Positions 24,459 to 33,576 of a stretch of DNA of 64,000 bases are shown piece after piece; position 1 is the stretch's first letter; each line of letters starts with the position of its first letter. The DNA comes from M2408 sp040386975. GTDB lineage: Bacteria; Bacteroidota; Bacteroidia; Flavobacteriales_D; Crocinitomicaceae. Under the pieces are notes generated by a model, which was not told the origin of the DNA, searched no databases, and worked only from the letters and a program-made list of their open reading frames with translations. The DNA lies in assembly GCA_040386975.1 (NCBI GenBank), contig JAZKEO010000007.1, positions 186,001 to 250,000 of the forward strand, read 5' to 3'. The translations under genes were made by a program, and so were the position numbers.

Positions 24459-25775
24459 TTATTCAAAAATTAATTTTCGCAGTTTTTCTTTCTCATTTTT
24501 TAATTCAATGAGCTTATTTTTATCTCTAAGCATCGTAAAAACGAATTTCCATTTACTTGAAATATGCCTAAAATAGGAAAAAATAGAATAAGCTAACAAG
24601 CCTGAAATTGGTAGTGAAGAAAAATAAATGACTTGTTCAAAAAAGCTTAAATCAAAGATGAATTTTAAGCCAAACATGAAAGCAAGATAAAACATCGGAT
24701 ACAAAATCAGACCTAATAAAACGGTCAAAGGAGCATAATACTCAACATCTTTGGTCATTTTTGGAATCAAAATTGCGATAAGTTTAAAAGCTAAAATGTT
24801 GTGAATGAATCCATAAATAAAAAGTGGGAAACCAATCATAAGAAAGATAAAGGAGAAGAAAATTTGTCTAAAAAACATTTTCAGTCGAAAACGACGATCC
24901 AAAAAATCTGATTTAATTCCAAATTTGTCTAATTTCGATTTTAAGGAAGATAAAATCAAACGAATCTCTTCCATTTTCCAAACCTCAACAACTTTTAATT
25001 CCGTGATTTTATCACGCATTTGTTTCAATAAATCCAATTCACCTTTTACACCTTTTTGTTGCTGTTTGATGTATTTTGACTTGAAAATTTGGTGCAAATC
25101 TTCCAACATCAATTCATCTAATTTTTCTCCTGAATTGACTAAAACTTGCTCTAAACGAACACGAAACAATTCAGTCAATCTTTTTGCTGCAAGTCCTTGA
25201 TTTTCATCTTCTTTTATGGCGAAATCTTTTACTTTTATGGCATTTCCAACTTGCACCAAAACCTTACTTCCAAATCGATTTGCGTCTAAATAATTCAATC
25301 CCAAGGGAATGACCTCTAAATCTAATTTATTTCCATTCCGACGTTCGACTTCCAAAGCAATTCGTGCAGTTCCCGATTTTAATTCGCGTAAATGTCTTTC
25401 CAAAAAACTCGTTCCTTCAGGGAAAATTAGCAAGGATTTTCCTTCCTCCAAAATTTTGTAACAAGCTTCAAATGAATCTTTATTTGAAACACCATCGGTC
25501 GTTTTATCTTCTCGTCGATTTATGGGAATCATGTTCAAACTTTGCAAAATTTTACGTTTCAAAGGAGAAGAAAATAAACTCGCTTTTGCCATAAAATAAA
25601 TTGGCTCTTTGGCCACAAAACCAATAATCCAAGCATCCATCAAAGTATTCGGATGATTAGCAATATAAATGCAAGGTCCTTTTTCAGGTAGATTTTTTTT
25701 ATTTATAACTTTTATTTCTCGGTAATAAAGTCTAATTCCGATGGAAACAATCGCTTTTAAAATGTAATAAAGCAT
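24459..25775 (-). CDS. 1-acyl-glycerol-phosphate acyltransferase family (PlsC-like)
   Basis: A 438-residue membrane acyltransferase. The NHx4D catalytic motif is NHPNTLMD (about 39-46) and the second motif is FPEGTS (about 118-123), with GTARIALEV after it. Family members acylate lysophosphatidate or related lipids in the inner membrane. The C-terminal half is longer than in PlsC proper and carries four hydrophobic helices (about 290-400), as in Bacteroidota glycerol-3-phosphate acyltransferase-like proteins. Lipid substrate uncertain. Confidence 0.88.
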   Translation of the reverse strand: MLYYILKAIVSIGIRLYYREIKVINKKNLPEKGPCIYIANHPNTLMDAWIIGFVAKEPIYFMAKASLFSSPLKRKILQSLNMIPINRREDKTTDGVSNKDSFEACYKILEEGKSLLIFPEGTSFLERHLRELKSGTARIALEVERRNGNKLDLEVIPLGLNYLDANRFGSKVLVQVGNAIKVKDFAIKEDENQGLAAKRLTELFRVRLEQVLVNSGEKLDELMLEDLHQIFKSKYIKQQQKGVKGELDLLKQMRDKITELKVVEVWKMEEIRLILSSLKSKLDKFGIKSDFLDRRFRLKMFFRQIFFSFIFLMIGFPLFIYGFIHNILAFKLIAILIPKMTKDVEYYAPLTVLLGLILYPMFYLAFMFGLKFIFDLSFFEQVIYFSSLPISGLLAYSIFSYFRHISSKWKFVFTMLRDKNKLIELKNEKEKLRKLIFE

Positions 25776-25848
25776 TTTTTGACGTAAAATTTTGAATGAA
25801 AGTAATTAATTTTTTTGATTTTTGATACAATTTCTTATAGAAATGACT

Positions 25849-25856
25849 TAATTTTA
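25849..25856 (+). promoter_or_regulatory. Candidate -7 promoter element of pabB
   Basis: TAATTTTA (one change from TAnnTTTG), then CAAG, then ATG; same 4-nt geometry as bamD. Confidence 0.45.
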
Positions 25857-25860
25857 CAAG

Positions 25861-27072
25861 ATGATTTCTGACAATTCGACACGAATGGTTTATTTAAGTT
25901 CAGTTGATGAATCTCCCGATTTGTTGGCTTTTGGATTGGAAGACGATTTTGAATTTTCAGATGATTTATTTAAAGAATTAGATGATTTTATAGCGAAACA
26001 TCGAGGTTCTTATCTTTTTTCTTGTCTTTCTTATGATTTGAAGAATAAAATTGAGAAATTAAGCAGTAAAAATTCAGATAAAATTGATTTTCCAATGCTG
26101 AAAATTTGGAAAGCACAACTTGTTATTTCTCTCAAAAATGAAGAAATTGAAATTTTAGAAGGAAAAATGACTCCTGAATTTGAAGCTAAAATTCAAGAAA
26201 TTCTTGCAAGTAAAAAAAGGAATACAGCTTTACCAAGTTTAACTTTTAAAAGTCAGATTTCGAAAGAAACATACATTCAAAAAGTCAAAGAAATAAAACA
26301 GGAAATCTCTATAGGGAATGTTTATGAACTGAATTTTTGTCAAGAGTTTTACGCAGAAAAAACTCCCGATTTTGACTCTTTTTCCTTGTTCAACAAATTG
26401 CAACAACTCACCAAAGCTCCATTTTCATCTTATGTAAATATTGAAAATCACGAGGTTTTTTGCGGGAGTCCAGAACGTTTTATTCAGAAATCAGGTTCTA
26501 AGTTAATTTCTCAACCAATTAAAGGAACAATTCGCAGAGGGAAAGATGAAAAAGAAGACGAAAATTTAAAAAAAATTTTACTTTCAGACCCAAAAGAACG
26601 TGCTGAGAATGTGATGATTACGGATTTGGTTCGCAACGATTTTTCACGGATTGCTTCTATAAATTCTGTCAAAGTGGACGAATTGTGTGGCTTGTATACT
26701 TTTGGAACGGTTCATCAATTAATTTCAACTATTTCATGTGAAATAAAGGAAAAAACTAGCTTTTCCGACATTTTAAAAGCAACATTTCCAATGGGCTCGA
26801 TGACTGGAGCACCAAAAATTAGTGCTATGGAAATTTCCGAAAAACAAGAATCATTTAAACGTGGTTTGTACGCTGGTTCGATTGGATATTTCAAACCAAA
26901 TGGCGATTTTGACTTCAACGTCGTGATTCGGACTTTGATTTTAAACAAAGAAAACAGGACGCTTTCTGCTGCAGTTGGCGGTGCAATTACAAGTAAATCC
27001 ATTCCTGAAAACGAATACGAAGAATGTTTGGTGAAAATTCAACGTTTACTCAATTTGTTTAAACATGATTGA
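25861..27072 (+). CDS. pabB: Aminodeoxychorismate synthase component I
   Basis: Chorismate-utilising enzyme (403 aa) that makes 4-amino-4-deoxychorismate for folate. The C-terminal chorismate-binding fold is complete: VYELNFCQEF, FCGSPERFI, PIKGTIRRG, DLVRNDFSRIA, GTVHQLIS, MTGAPKISAMEI and YAGSIGYF. The lysine in PIKGT is the PabB nucleophile position; TrpE has Ala there, so PabB is preferred. It overlaps tilS by 8 nt, indicating coupling. Start lies 4 nt after a -7-like element. Confidence 0.92.
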   Translation: MISDNSTRMVYLSSVDESPDLLAFGLEDDFEFSDDLFKELDDFIAKHRGSYLFSCLSYDLKNKIEKLSSKNSDKIDFPMLKIWKAQLVISLKNEEIEILEGKMTPEFEAKIQEILASKKRNTALPSLTFKSQISKETYIQKVKEIKQEISIGNVYELNFCQEFYAEKTPDFDSFSLFNKLQQLTKAPFSSYVNIENHEVFCGSPERFIQKSGSKLISQPIKGTIRRGKDEKEDENLKKILLSDPKERAENVMITDLVRNDFSRIASINSVKVDELCGLYTFGTVHQLISTISCEIKEKTSFSDILKATFPMGSMTGAPKISAMEISEKQESFKRGLYAGSIGYFKPNGDFDFNVVIRTLILNKENRTLSAAVGGAITSKSIPENEYEECLVKIQRLLNLFKHD

Positions 27073-28336
27073 AGTTTCAAGTTTTGAGCAAAAATGGTCT
27101 TTTTTGAAAGATGAAACTGTTTATATTGCTTGCAGCGGTGGTGTGGATTCGATTGTTTTGTCCGAAATTATCAAAATGTTTTGTCCGAAAATCAAACTTC
27201 TGCACATCAATTACAATTTACGTGGGGCAGAATCTATTGATGATGAAAATTTTGTTCGCGAGTATGCTCAAAAAAATCAACTTTCTTTGGAAGTAAAATC
27301 TATTGATACAAAGCAAATTTTAGCTCAAAATAAGAGTAATTTACAAGATTTAGCCCGAAAAATTCGCTACGATTGGTTTGAAGAAAAGATTGAGTCTGAA
27401 AATGCTTACATTTTATTGGCACATCATCAAGATGATCAAATTGAAACTTTTTTTCAGCATTTGGCTCGAAAATCAGGAATTTTAGGTTTGGCTTGCATGC
27501 TCGAAAAACATGGAAATTATTTGCGACCATTACTCACTTATTCAAAACAAGAAATTTACGATTTTGCCATTCAAAACAAGATTTTTTGGCGAGAAGATTC
27601 TTCCAATCAGACTAATAAATACACTAGAAACAAACTAAGAAATGAGTTTTTACCTTTTTTGAGAACACAAATTCCAAGTTTGAATGAATCTGTTTTGACT
27701 TTAATTGATGTTTTTCAGCAGAATCAAAAAGAGATTGATTTATCAGTAAAACCTGTGATTGAAAAGATGTTGAAAGAGCAATTTTTAAGTTTAGCGGTTT
27801 ATCAGTTGTTAACGGTTTCGCAACGGATATCTATTTTAAAATCATTATCTTACGCTCCAATTCAGATCAAAGAATTTGAAAAATTAGAAAAAGCTCAAAA
27901 AGGGAAATTTATAGCTTCTGAAAAATATAAAATTACACGGGAAACGGAAGGTTTTTCAATCAAACAAACGAGGCAAAATAGAGTAATCCCAGCTCTAAAA
28001 ATCGAAATCGTCTCTGAATTACCCACAAACTATTCAAAAAATGAAATCTTTTTGGACGAAAGCAAAATTCAAGGAGCTTTAAACTTACGCTTTTGGGAAA
28101 TTGGCGATCGCATCGCTCCACTTGGTATGAAAGGCACAAAATTGATTTCTGATGTTATTACGGAAGCTAAAATCCCGAATTCTGAAAGAAAAAACATCTT
28201 GGTTTTGTGTGACGACAAAACAATTCATTGGTGTGTTGGACTAAAAATTGGACGCTTGGCTTTAGCGACTGAAACTTCGACAAGCTCAGTTCCCAAAAGT
28301 GAACAAATTTTAAGGGTTTGTTTGTCTGAATTTTAA
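27065..28336 (+). CDS. tilS: tRNA(Ile)-lysidine synthase
   Basis: ATP-dependent enzyme (423 aa) that converts C34 of tRNA-Ile(CAU) to lysidine so that AUA is read. The PP-loop is CSGGVDS (about 22-28), LLHINYNLRG follows, and LLAHHQDDQIETF is the second signature. The C-terminal TilS_C region includes NLRFWEIGDRIAPLGMKG. Residues 404-410 (TSTSSVP) come from a diverged copy of the STGSAS-coding repeat. Starts inside the last codons of pabB. Confidence 0.95.
   Translation: MIEVSSFEQKWSFLKDETVYIACSGGVDSIVLSEIIKMFCPKIKLLHINYNLRGAESIDDENFVREYAQKNQLSLEVKSIDTKQILAQNKSNLQDLARKIRYDWFEEKIESENAYILLAHHQDDQIETFFQHLARKSGILGLACMLEKHGNYLRPLLTYSKQEIYDFAIQNKIFWREDSSNQTNKYTRNKLRNEFLPFLRTQIPSLNESVLTLIDVFQQNQKEIDLSVKPVIEKMLKEQFLSLAVYQLLTVSQRISILKSLSYAPIQIKEFEKLEKAQKGKFIASEKYKITRETEGFSIKQTRQNRVIPALKIEIVSELPTNYSKNEIFLDESKIQGALNLRFWEIGDRIAPLGMKGTKLISDVITEAKIPNSERKNILVLCDDKTIHWCVGLKIGRLALATETSTSSVPKSEQILRVCLSEF
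28274..28293 (+). repeat. Diverged STGSAS-coding repeat inside tilS
   Basis: ACTTCGACAAGCTCAGTTCC differs from the porW/XdhB word at a few positions and is read in the same frame (T-S-T-S-S-V). Confidence 0.65.
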
Positions 28337-28371
28337 TAATTTGCAGCTTTCAACTATTCCAATTTAAACTT

Positions 28372-28379
28372 TATCTTTG
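28372..28379 (+). promoter_or_regulatory. -7 promoter element of the glycosyltransferase gene
   Basis: TATCTTTG, then CATC, then ATG at 28384; implies a leaderless mRNA. Confidence 0.7.
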
Positions 28380-28383
28380 CATC

Positions 28384-29514
28384 ATGAAGATTGGTTTTGA
28401 TGCAAAACGTGCCTTTTTAAACAAAAGTGGTTTGGGGAATTATTCTCGGAACATATTAAATGGTTTATCAAAGTATTTCCCAAACGATTCATTTCAACTT
28501 TATACTCCAAAAACAAACGATTTAAAACTGTATCAAAAGCAGGAAAATCAAGAAATTAGTTTGCCAAGTGGTTTAATAAATTCAAACTTCAAAAGTTTTT
28601 GGAGAAGTAAAGGAATTTTAAAAGATTTGAAAACCGATAAAATTGATTTGTATCACGGTTTAAGTAATGAACTCCCATTTGGAATCGAAAAAACTGGAAT
28701 AAAAAGTGTGGTAACAATTCACGATTTAATTTTCATGCGTTATCCCGAATTTTATCCCAAAATTGATCGTTTCATTTACGAGAAAAAGTTCAAATCTGCT
28801 TGTAAAAGAGCAAATCAAATTATTGCGATTAGTCAACAAACAAAAGAGGATTTAATACATTTTCTTTCCGTTCCAGAACAAAAAATAAAAGTTGTTTATC
28901 AAAATTGTCATCCACAGTTTTATGAAAAACAAAGCGAAGAAAAAATCAATTCGATACTCGACAAGCACAAAATTCCAAATGAATTTATGCTTTATGTGGG
29001 AACAATTGAAGCTAGAAAAAACGTGTTAACAGCAATCAAAGCTTGGCACGTATCGAAAACCGAAATTCCATTTTTAATTGTAGGAAAATCAACACCTTAC
29101 ATCAATGAAATCAAGTTTTATTTGGATAAATATCACTTAAATGAAAAAGTACTTTTCAGACACGGAATAGAAAATCACGAATTACCAGGACTTTTTCAGC
29201 AAGCACTTTTGTTTATTTATCCTTCTATTTTTGAAGGTTTTGGAATTCCAATTTTGGAAGCTATGACAAGTGGAACGCCCGTAATAACAAGTAAAGGAAG
29301 TTGTTTTGAAGAAACTGGTGGAGAAGCAGCCTTTTATGTAAATCCAACTGATGTAGGTGAAATGAAAGAAGCAATTTTAAGTTTGATTTCTGACTCAACT
29401 TTGCGAGAAAATGCAATAAAAAAAGGTTTTCTTCAAGCAGAAAAATTCAAAGAAGAAAAAATCGCAACTGATTTGATGAATGTATATTCTAATTTGCTAA
29501 CTCTTCACTCTTAG
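28384..29514 (+). CDS. Glycosyltransferase family 4 (GT-B fold)
   Basis: A 376-residue retaining glycosyltransferase. The N-terminal Rossmann domain has KSGLGNYSRNIL (acceptor side) and TIHDLIF; the C-terminal domain has LYVGTIEARKN, FLIVGKS and the nucleotide-sugar signature EGFGIPILEAMTSGTPVITS (about 280-299). Likely adds a sugar to a lipid-linked or surface glycan; sugar unknown. It stands alone behind its own promoter. Its last codons lie in a CACTCTTCACTCTT-like repeat. Confidence 0.92.
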   Translation: MKIGFDAKRAFLNKSGLGNYSRNILNGLSKYFPNDSFQLYTPKTNDLKLYQKQENQEISLPSGLINSNFKSFWRSKGILKDLKTDKIDLYHGLSNELPFGIEKTGIKSVVTIHDLIFMRYPEFYPKIDRFIYEKKFKSACKRANQIIAISQQTKEDLIHFLSVPEQKIKVVYQNCHPQFYEKQSEEKINSILDKHKIPNEFMLYVGTIEARKNVLTAIKAWHVSKTEIPFLIVGKSTPYINEIKFYLDKYHLNEKVLFRHGIENHELPGLFQQALLFIYPSIFEGFGIPILEAMTSGTPVITSKGSCFEETGGEAAFYVNPTDVGEMKEAILSLISDSTLRENAIKKGFLQAEKFKEEKIATDLMNVYSNLLTLHS

Positions 29515-29533
29515 TTTTTCACTCTTCACTATT

Positions 29534-30100
29534 TCACCCTAATCTTTTCTGTACATAATCACTCACTTTTTCATAAAATTGTTGTGGATTATTTGTTCGC
29601 CAATCCAATTCATCCAGTTCTCCTTTCATGACAAAATAATTGTCAATGTGAGCTTTTTCAAATTCTCTGATGACATGATCTTGAAAATTCACGAGTGCAA
29701 TCCAACCATCTTCCACTTCGTCAAACCATTCTTCGTAGTAGCAATCATCCGAATAATGAAAATTGAGTACATTTTCGCCGATTAAAATAAACTGATTGAT
29801 TCCATGCTGCATAATTGGCTCAATGATGTCGCGTTTTAAAGTCATGATATCATTTTCAATCGCATCGTTCCATTCGCCAATAAATTCTATTATGCAGTAA
29901 TTTTCGTCGTAATCAGCGTATAAAACTTTTAGAAATAAAGTTGAGGAACCAAAATTATCCCATTGTGGATGAATCAAGTAATTATAGATTTTATCCGTAA
30001 ATTCAAATTCACTATTCACATGCTCAAAAAACGGAGAAGATGGATCTTCTGAAGCAATATAAAAATCCCGCCAAGCATAATATGGTTCAATCATGTGCAT
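29534..30100 (-). CDS. Conserved hypothetical protein
   Basis: A 188-residue, acidic, probably cytoplasmic protein with many aromatic residues (HPQWDNF, YYEEWFDEVEDGW) and no signal peptide or membrane segment. I do not recognise a characterised family. Two possible starts, ATG 30100 and ATG 30094; a -7 element ending at 30106 places the first 5 nt downstream. It is convergent with the glycosyltransferase gene and transcribed away from the metal-uptake genes. Confidence 0.75.
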   Translation of the reverse strand: MHMIEPYYAWRDFYIASEDPSSPFFEHVNSEFEFTDKIYNYLIHPQWDNFGSSTLFLKVLYADYDENYCIIEFIGEWNDAIENDIMTLKRDIIEPIMQHGINQFILIGENVLNFHYSDDCYYEEWFDEVEDGWIALVNFQDHVIREFEKAHIDNYFVMKGELDELDWRTNNPQQFYEKVSDYVQKRLG

Positions 30101-30105
30101 AAATG

Positions 30106-30113
30106 CAAAAATA
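30106..30113 (-). promoter_or_regulatory. -7 promoter element of conserved hypothetical gene
   Basis: Minus strand TATTTTTG, 5 nt before ATG 30100. Confidence 0.55.
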
Positions 30114-30205
30114 TGAAAAAAAGCTCAAATTTTAGCTTTACAATAATTGTTTAGTTTTAGCGTTTTTTATTTGTACAAGTCGAATAAACTTTCTACATTT
30201 ACGTC

Positions 30206-30655
30206 GTGAAATTGATTCAAAAAAGCATACTTTATTCTTTAATTACTCTGATTTTTGTTGGATCAGTAGGAGTTAGCGTGTTTGCTCATTTCTGTTCAAT
30301 TGATGGTACAGACTACAGTTACTTTCTTAAAAGTGAAGAGAAATGTGCTCCCAAAACAGTTGAATTAAAACAAGAATCATCTTGTTGTCATGAAAAAGAA
30401 ACGGATTCAAAAATTGTTTTCAAAACAGAAAAATGCTGTAAAGAAGAAGTTAGTTATTACAAACTAAATACTGAAAATTATAGCAAAATAATCAAGTTAA
30501 AAGAGCATGTAAAATATTACAAAGCTTTTTCTTATTTTTCAGAATTATTCCCAACAATCTTCTCAAAGGAAGAACAAATTGCCCAAATTGAAAGTAGTCC
30601 ACCTACAAAATCGGGCAAAGAGATCATCATAGAAAACCAAGTTTTTAGAATATAG
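30206..30655 (+). CDS. HYC_CC_PP family protein
   Basis: A 149-residue exported protein named for its three spaced motifs, all visible: HFC after the signal peptide (residues 28-30), a CC pair (SSCCHEKE, also EKCCKEE) and a PP pair near the C-terminus (ESSPPTKSG). Family members occur next to TonB-dependent receptors and HMA proteins and are thought to help handle metals; mechanism unknown. Start is GTG; TACATTTA lies 4 nt before it. First gene of a metal-uptake trio. Confidence 0.82.
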   Translation: MKLIQKSILYSLITLIFVGSVGVSVFAHFCSIDGTDYSYFLKSEEKCAPKTVELKQESSCCHEKETDSKIVFKTEKCCKEEVSYYKLNTENYSKIIKLKEHVKYYKAFSYFSELFPTIFSKEEQIAQIESSPPTKSGKEIIIENQVFRI

Positions 30656-30663
30656 AAAGTTTC

Positions 30664-30783
30664 GGATTCCTTAAAATAACTTTTTTTCGTTGAATCTTCA
30701 ATTTTATAATGCTCATTTACTCAAGTAAACTTCGCTTATAAAAACTTTGATTTGCCTCAAAAAGTTTTAATTTTAAGAAATCC
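30664..30783 (+). repeat. Long imperfect palindrome, copy C
   Basis: Begins 8 nt after the stop codon of the HYC_CC_PP gene. Ends pair as GGATTCCTTAAAA with TTTTAAGAAATCC, and the tip is TTTAC-TCAA-GTAAA. It aligns with copies A and B but with different, compensating bases in the arms. Confidence 0.8.
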
Positions 30784-30847
30784 TTCTTATTTGAGTTAAA
30801 ACAATTCTAAACTCAAAATCAAAATTTAATATTCTAATTCATAATGA

Positions 30848-33052
30848 ATGAAAAAACTTATTTTATTGGGTTTTCTATTGACGAGTTTTTACAATTTTAG
30901 TCAATTAAAAGGTGTAATTTACGGACACCAAGAAAACACAAAAGAAGCGCTCATTGGAGCAAAAATCAAATCCTTACAAACACGTACAGCTGTAATTTCT
31001 GGAGAAGATGGTTTGTTTGAGATTACTTTAAGTAAAAAGTTGCCTGATACCTTGATTTTTTCGGCTTTTGGTTATTTGGACGATACTTTAATTGTTACAA
31101 AAAAAGATCGTTTTGCTTTAATTGAAATAAATTTATTTTCAAATTTATTGTTGCCAGAAGTTATTGCCGTTGGAAAACGGAATCATCACGGAATAATGAA
31201 ATTGAAAACGCTTGAAGTAGAACACATTGGTGAAGGTGAACTTCGAAAAGCGGCTTGTTGTAACTTGTCGGAATCTTTTGAAACAAATGCTTCGGTCGAT
31301 GTAAACATCACAGACGCTGTTTCAGGAGCAAAAAAAATTCAAATGATGGGTTTAGATGGTGTTTACACACAAATCCAAATGGAAAATATTCCCTATTTGA
31401 GAGGTTTGGAGAGTTCTTACGGTTTGAATTCCATTCCTGGAACTTGGATTGAATCTATCCAAATTACGAAAGGCACAGGAAATGTGGTTAATGGCTATGA
31501 ATCGATGGCGGGTTTAATCAATTTGGAACTTAAAAAACCGGAGAACATGGAACGTTTTTATTTGAACTTCTATGGGAATCGTTTTGGTAGAGCTGAATTA
31601 AATTTAAACGGTGGTGGAAAATTGAGTCCAAAATGGCATGGAGCATGGTTTGCACACGGAGCAACACTCCAAAACGAAGTGGATGAAAACAAAGATTCAT
31701 TTCGAGATGTACCTTTCAGTAAAAACATTTCTTTGTTGAATCGTTGGAGATACGATGGAAAAAGAATGGAAGCACAATTGGGTGTTAATTCTTATTTTGA
31801 ACAAAAAGATGGAGGTCAAATTGGTTATGATTCCAGAAAAGCTGATACCTTGTATGGAGTTCATATTTTGAACAAACACATTGATGCTTTTGCTAAGACA
31901 GGATTCTTTTTCCCTAAAAAACCTTATCAGTCTATCGGAATTGTTTATAATCTTAAATTTCACCAAACAGAAGCTATTTTTGGAAAAAAAGTCTTCTCTG
32001 GAGAAGAAAAAAGAGCTTATGTGAATGCAATTTTTGACGGAATTATTGGTAATACAAACCATAAAATCAAAACAGGATTAAGTTTTGTTTATGCTGATAT
32101 TACGCAAAAATTAGATAGCCTTTCTTTACCAAGAATTGAATATGTTCCAGGGTCATTTTTTGAATATACCTATTCTGGAGCACGTTTCACTTATATCGCT
32201 GGCGCAAGACTCGATTATCATAATTTGTATAATTTTCAATTTTCTCCTCGTTTACACGGTAAATTCTCCATCAATGAAAGATTGGATTTTCGTTTCACAG
32301 CCGGAAAAGGATTTCGTGTTTCAAACATGATGATTGATAATATTTCCTTACTCGCAAATTCACGAACTTGGGTTTTCGATTCGATTATCAAACCAGAAGT
32401 TTCATGGAATTTCGGTGCTTCTATTGTGCAAGAATTTGAAATTGCAAAAAGAAAAGCGAGTGTAAATGTTGATTTTTACCACACGCTTTTTGAGAATCAA
32501 TTGGTTGTGGATCGAGACAGAGATCATTTCATGATTTATTTCACAAATTTGCAAGGAAAATCGTTCTCAAATAGTTTCCAAGTTGAAGTAAGTTTACCCT
32601 TTTTCAAAACTTTTGATGTGCGTTTGGCTTTCAAATATTTGGAAGTGAAATCAGAATTTGGAGGAAAAATTCAACAGCAAGTAATGATTCCAAATTACCG
32701 TGCTTTTGCGAATTTCGCTTACAAAACACGCAATAAACGTTGGGAATACGATTTAACGGCTTCTGTCTATGGAAAAAGTAGGCTACACGACGTGATGTTG
32801 CCAGATCATACTATTTTGACTGAAACAGAATCAGAAGTTTTCCCAATCATCAACGCTCAAATTACACATATTTTCAAAGCTTGGGATTTTTATTTAGGTG
32901 GAGAAAATATTGGAAATTACACGCAAAAAGACCCAATTATTGACTCAAAAAATCCATTTGGCTCATTTTTTGATGCTACAAGAACGTGGGCACCAGTTCA
33001 AGGTGTGAATGTGTATTTGGGAGTGAGGTATAAAATTAAAAAACGTAAATAG
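30848..33052 (+). CDS. TonB-dependent receptor (probable metal uptake)
   Basis: Outer-membrane receptor of 734 aa. After a signal peptide (ends near FYNFSQ) comes a carboxypeptidase-regulatory-like domain (about 20-95, GVIYGHQENTKEALIGAKI), the plug domain (KKIQMMGLDGVYTQIQMEN, TKGTGNVVNGYESMAG, about 110-225) and a 22-stranded barrel ending with YLGVRYKIK. Flanked by HYC_CC_PP and HMA proteins, it most likely imports a metal such as copper, perhaps as a chelate; substrate is inference from context. Confidence 0.9.
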   Translation: MKKLILLGFLLTSFYNFSQLKGVIYGHQENTKEALIGAKIKSLQTRTAVISGEDGLFEITLSKKLPDTLIFSAFGYLDDTLIVTKKDRFALIEINLFSNLLLPEVIAVGKRNHHGIMKLKTLEVEHIGEGELRKAACCNLSESFETNASVDVNITDAVSGAKKIQMMGLDGVYTQIQMENIPYLRGLESSYGLNSIPGTWIESIQITKGTGNVVNGYESMAGLINLELKKPENMERFYLNFYGNRFGRAELNLNGGGKLSPKWHGAWFAHGATLQNEVDENKDSFRDVPFSKNISLLNRWRYDGKRMEAQLGVNSYFEQKDGGQIGYDSRKADTLYGVHILNKHIDAFAKTGFFFPKKPYQSIGIVYNLKFHQTEAIFGKKVFSGEEKRAYVNAIFDGIIGNTNHKIKTGLSFVYADITQKLDSLSLPRIEYVPGSFFEYTYSGARFTYIAGARLDYHNLYNFQFSPRLHGKFSINERLDFRFTAGKGFRVSNMMIDNISLLANSRTWVFDSIIKPEVSWNFGASIVQEFEIAKRKASVNVDFYHTLFENQLVVDRDRDHFMIYFTNLQGKSFSNSFQVEVSLPFFKTFDVRLAFKYLEVKSEFGGKIQQQVMIPNYRAFANFAYKTRNKRWEYDLTASVYGKSRLHDVMLPDHTILTETESEVFPIINAQITHIFKAWDFYLGGENIGNYTQKDPIIDSKNPFGSFFDATRTWAPVQGVNVYLGVRYKIKKRK

Positions 33053-33162
33053 ATATTAGAACTTCAAGATATCAGGATATCAAGACGAACAAGTCTTAAA
33101 CCGCGAAGCAGCCACGAAGTGAATCCTGAAGTCCTGACATCTTAAAATCCAAAAAAAGAAGT

Positions 33163-33513
33163 ATGAAAAATATAATCTTAACATTAGTAGCAGTCATGAG
33201 TTTTTTAACTCTTTCTGCACAAGAACAAAAAAAATCAAAAACACAAACTGTCGTAATCAAAACATCGGCTGAATGCGGACAATGTAAGGAACGACTTGAA
33301 GAAAAGTTAAACTACACAAAAGGAGTTAGCTTCTCAGAATTAGATGTAGAAACAAGAGCTTTGACAGTGAAATTCAATTCAAGCAAAATTAGTTTGGATG
33401 ATATCAAAAAAATCATTTCAGATCTTGGCTATGATGCTGACGAATTAAAAGCAAATACAGCTGCACAAAAAGAACTTCCAGCTTGTTGTCAGCCTGGAGG
33501 AATGCATAAATAG
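33163..33513 (+). CDS. Exported heavy-metal-associated (HMA) domain protein
   Basis: A 116-residue protein with a signal peptide (MKNIILTLVAVMSFLTLSAQ) and one ferredoxin-like HMA domain, metal-binding loop TSAECGQCKERLE (CxxC, about residues 42-45). The C-terminus adds PACCQPGGMHK, a second Cys/His/Met cluster. Likely a periplasmic soft-metal (copper-type) chaperone working with the adjacent receptor. The gap before it holds a CGCGAAG/CCACGAAG dispersed-repeat fragment. Confidence 0.87.
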   Translation: MKNIILTLVAVMSFLTLSAQEQKKSKTQTVVIKTSAECGQCKERLEEKLNYTKGVSFSELDVETRALTVKFNSSKISLDDIKKIISDLGYDADELKANTAAQKELPACCQPGGMHK

Positions 33514-33573
33514 AGTTATGAATTATGAGTTTTGAGTTATGAACTTTTAACTCAAAACTCATAATTAATAACT
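33514..33573. terminator. 25-bp hairpin between convergent HMA and dprA genes
   Basis: Arms 33514-33538 and 33549-33573 (AGTTATGAATTATGAGTTTT... type) pair with one mismatch and a 10-nt loop, starting at the base after the HMA stop and followed by T5. Works as a bidirectional terminator and belongs to a common low-complexity hairpin class. Confidence 0.75.
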
Positions 33574-33576
33574 TTT

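Noticed and set aside
31697..32062. Minus-strand 121-codon open frame inside the TonB-dependent receptor
   Set aside because: Antisense shadow; composition typical of reverse-read barrel codons.
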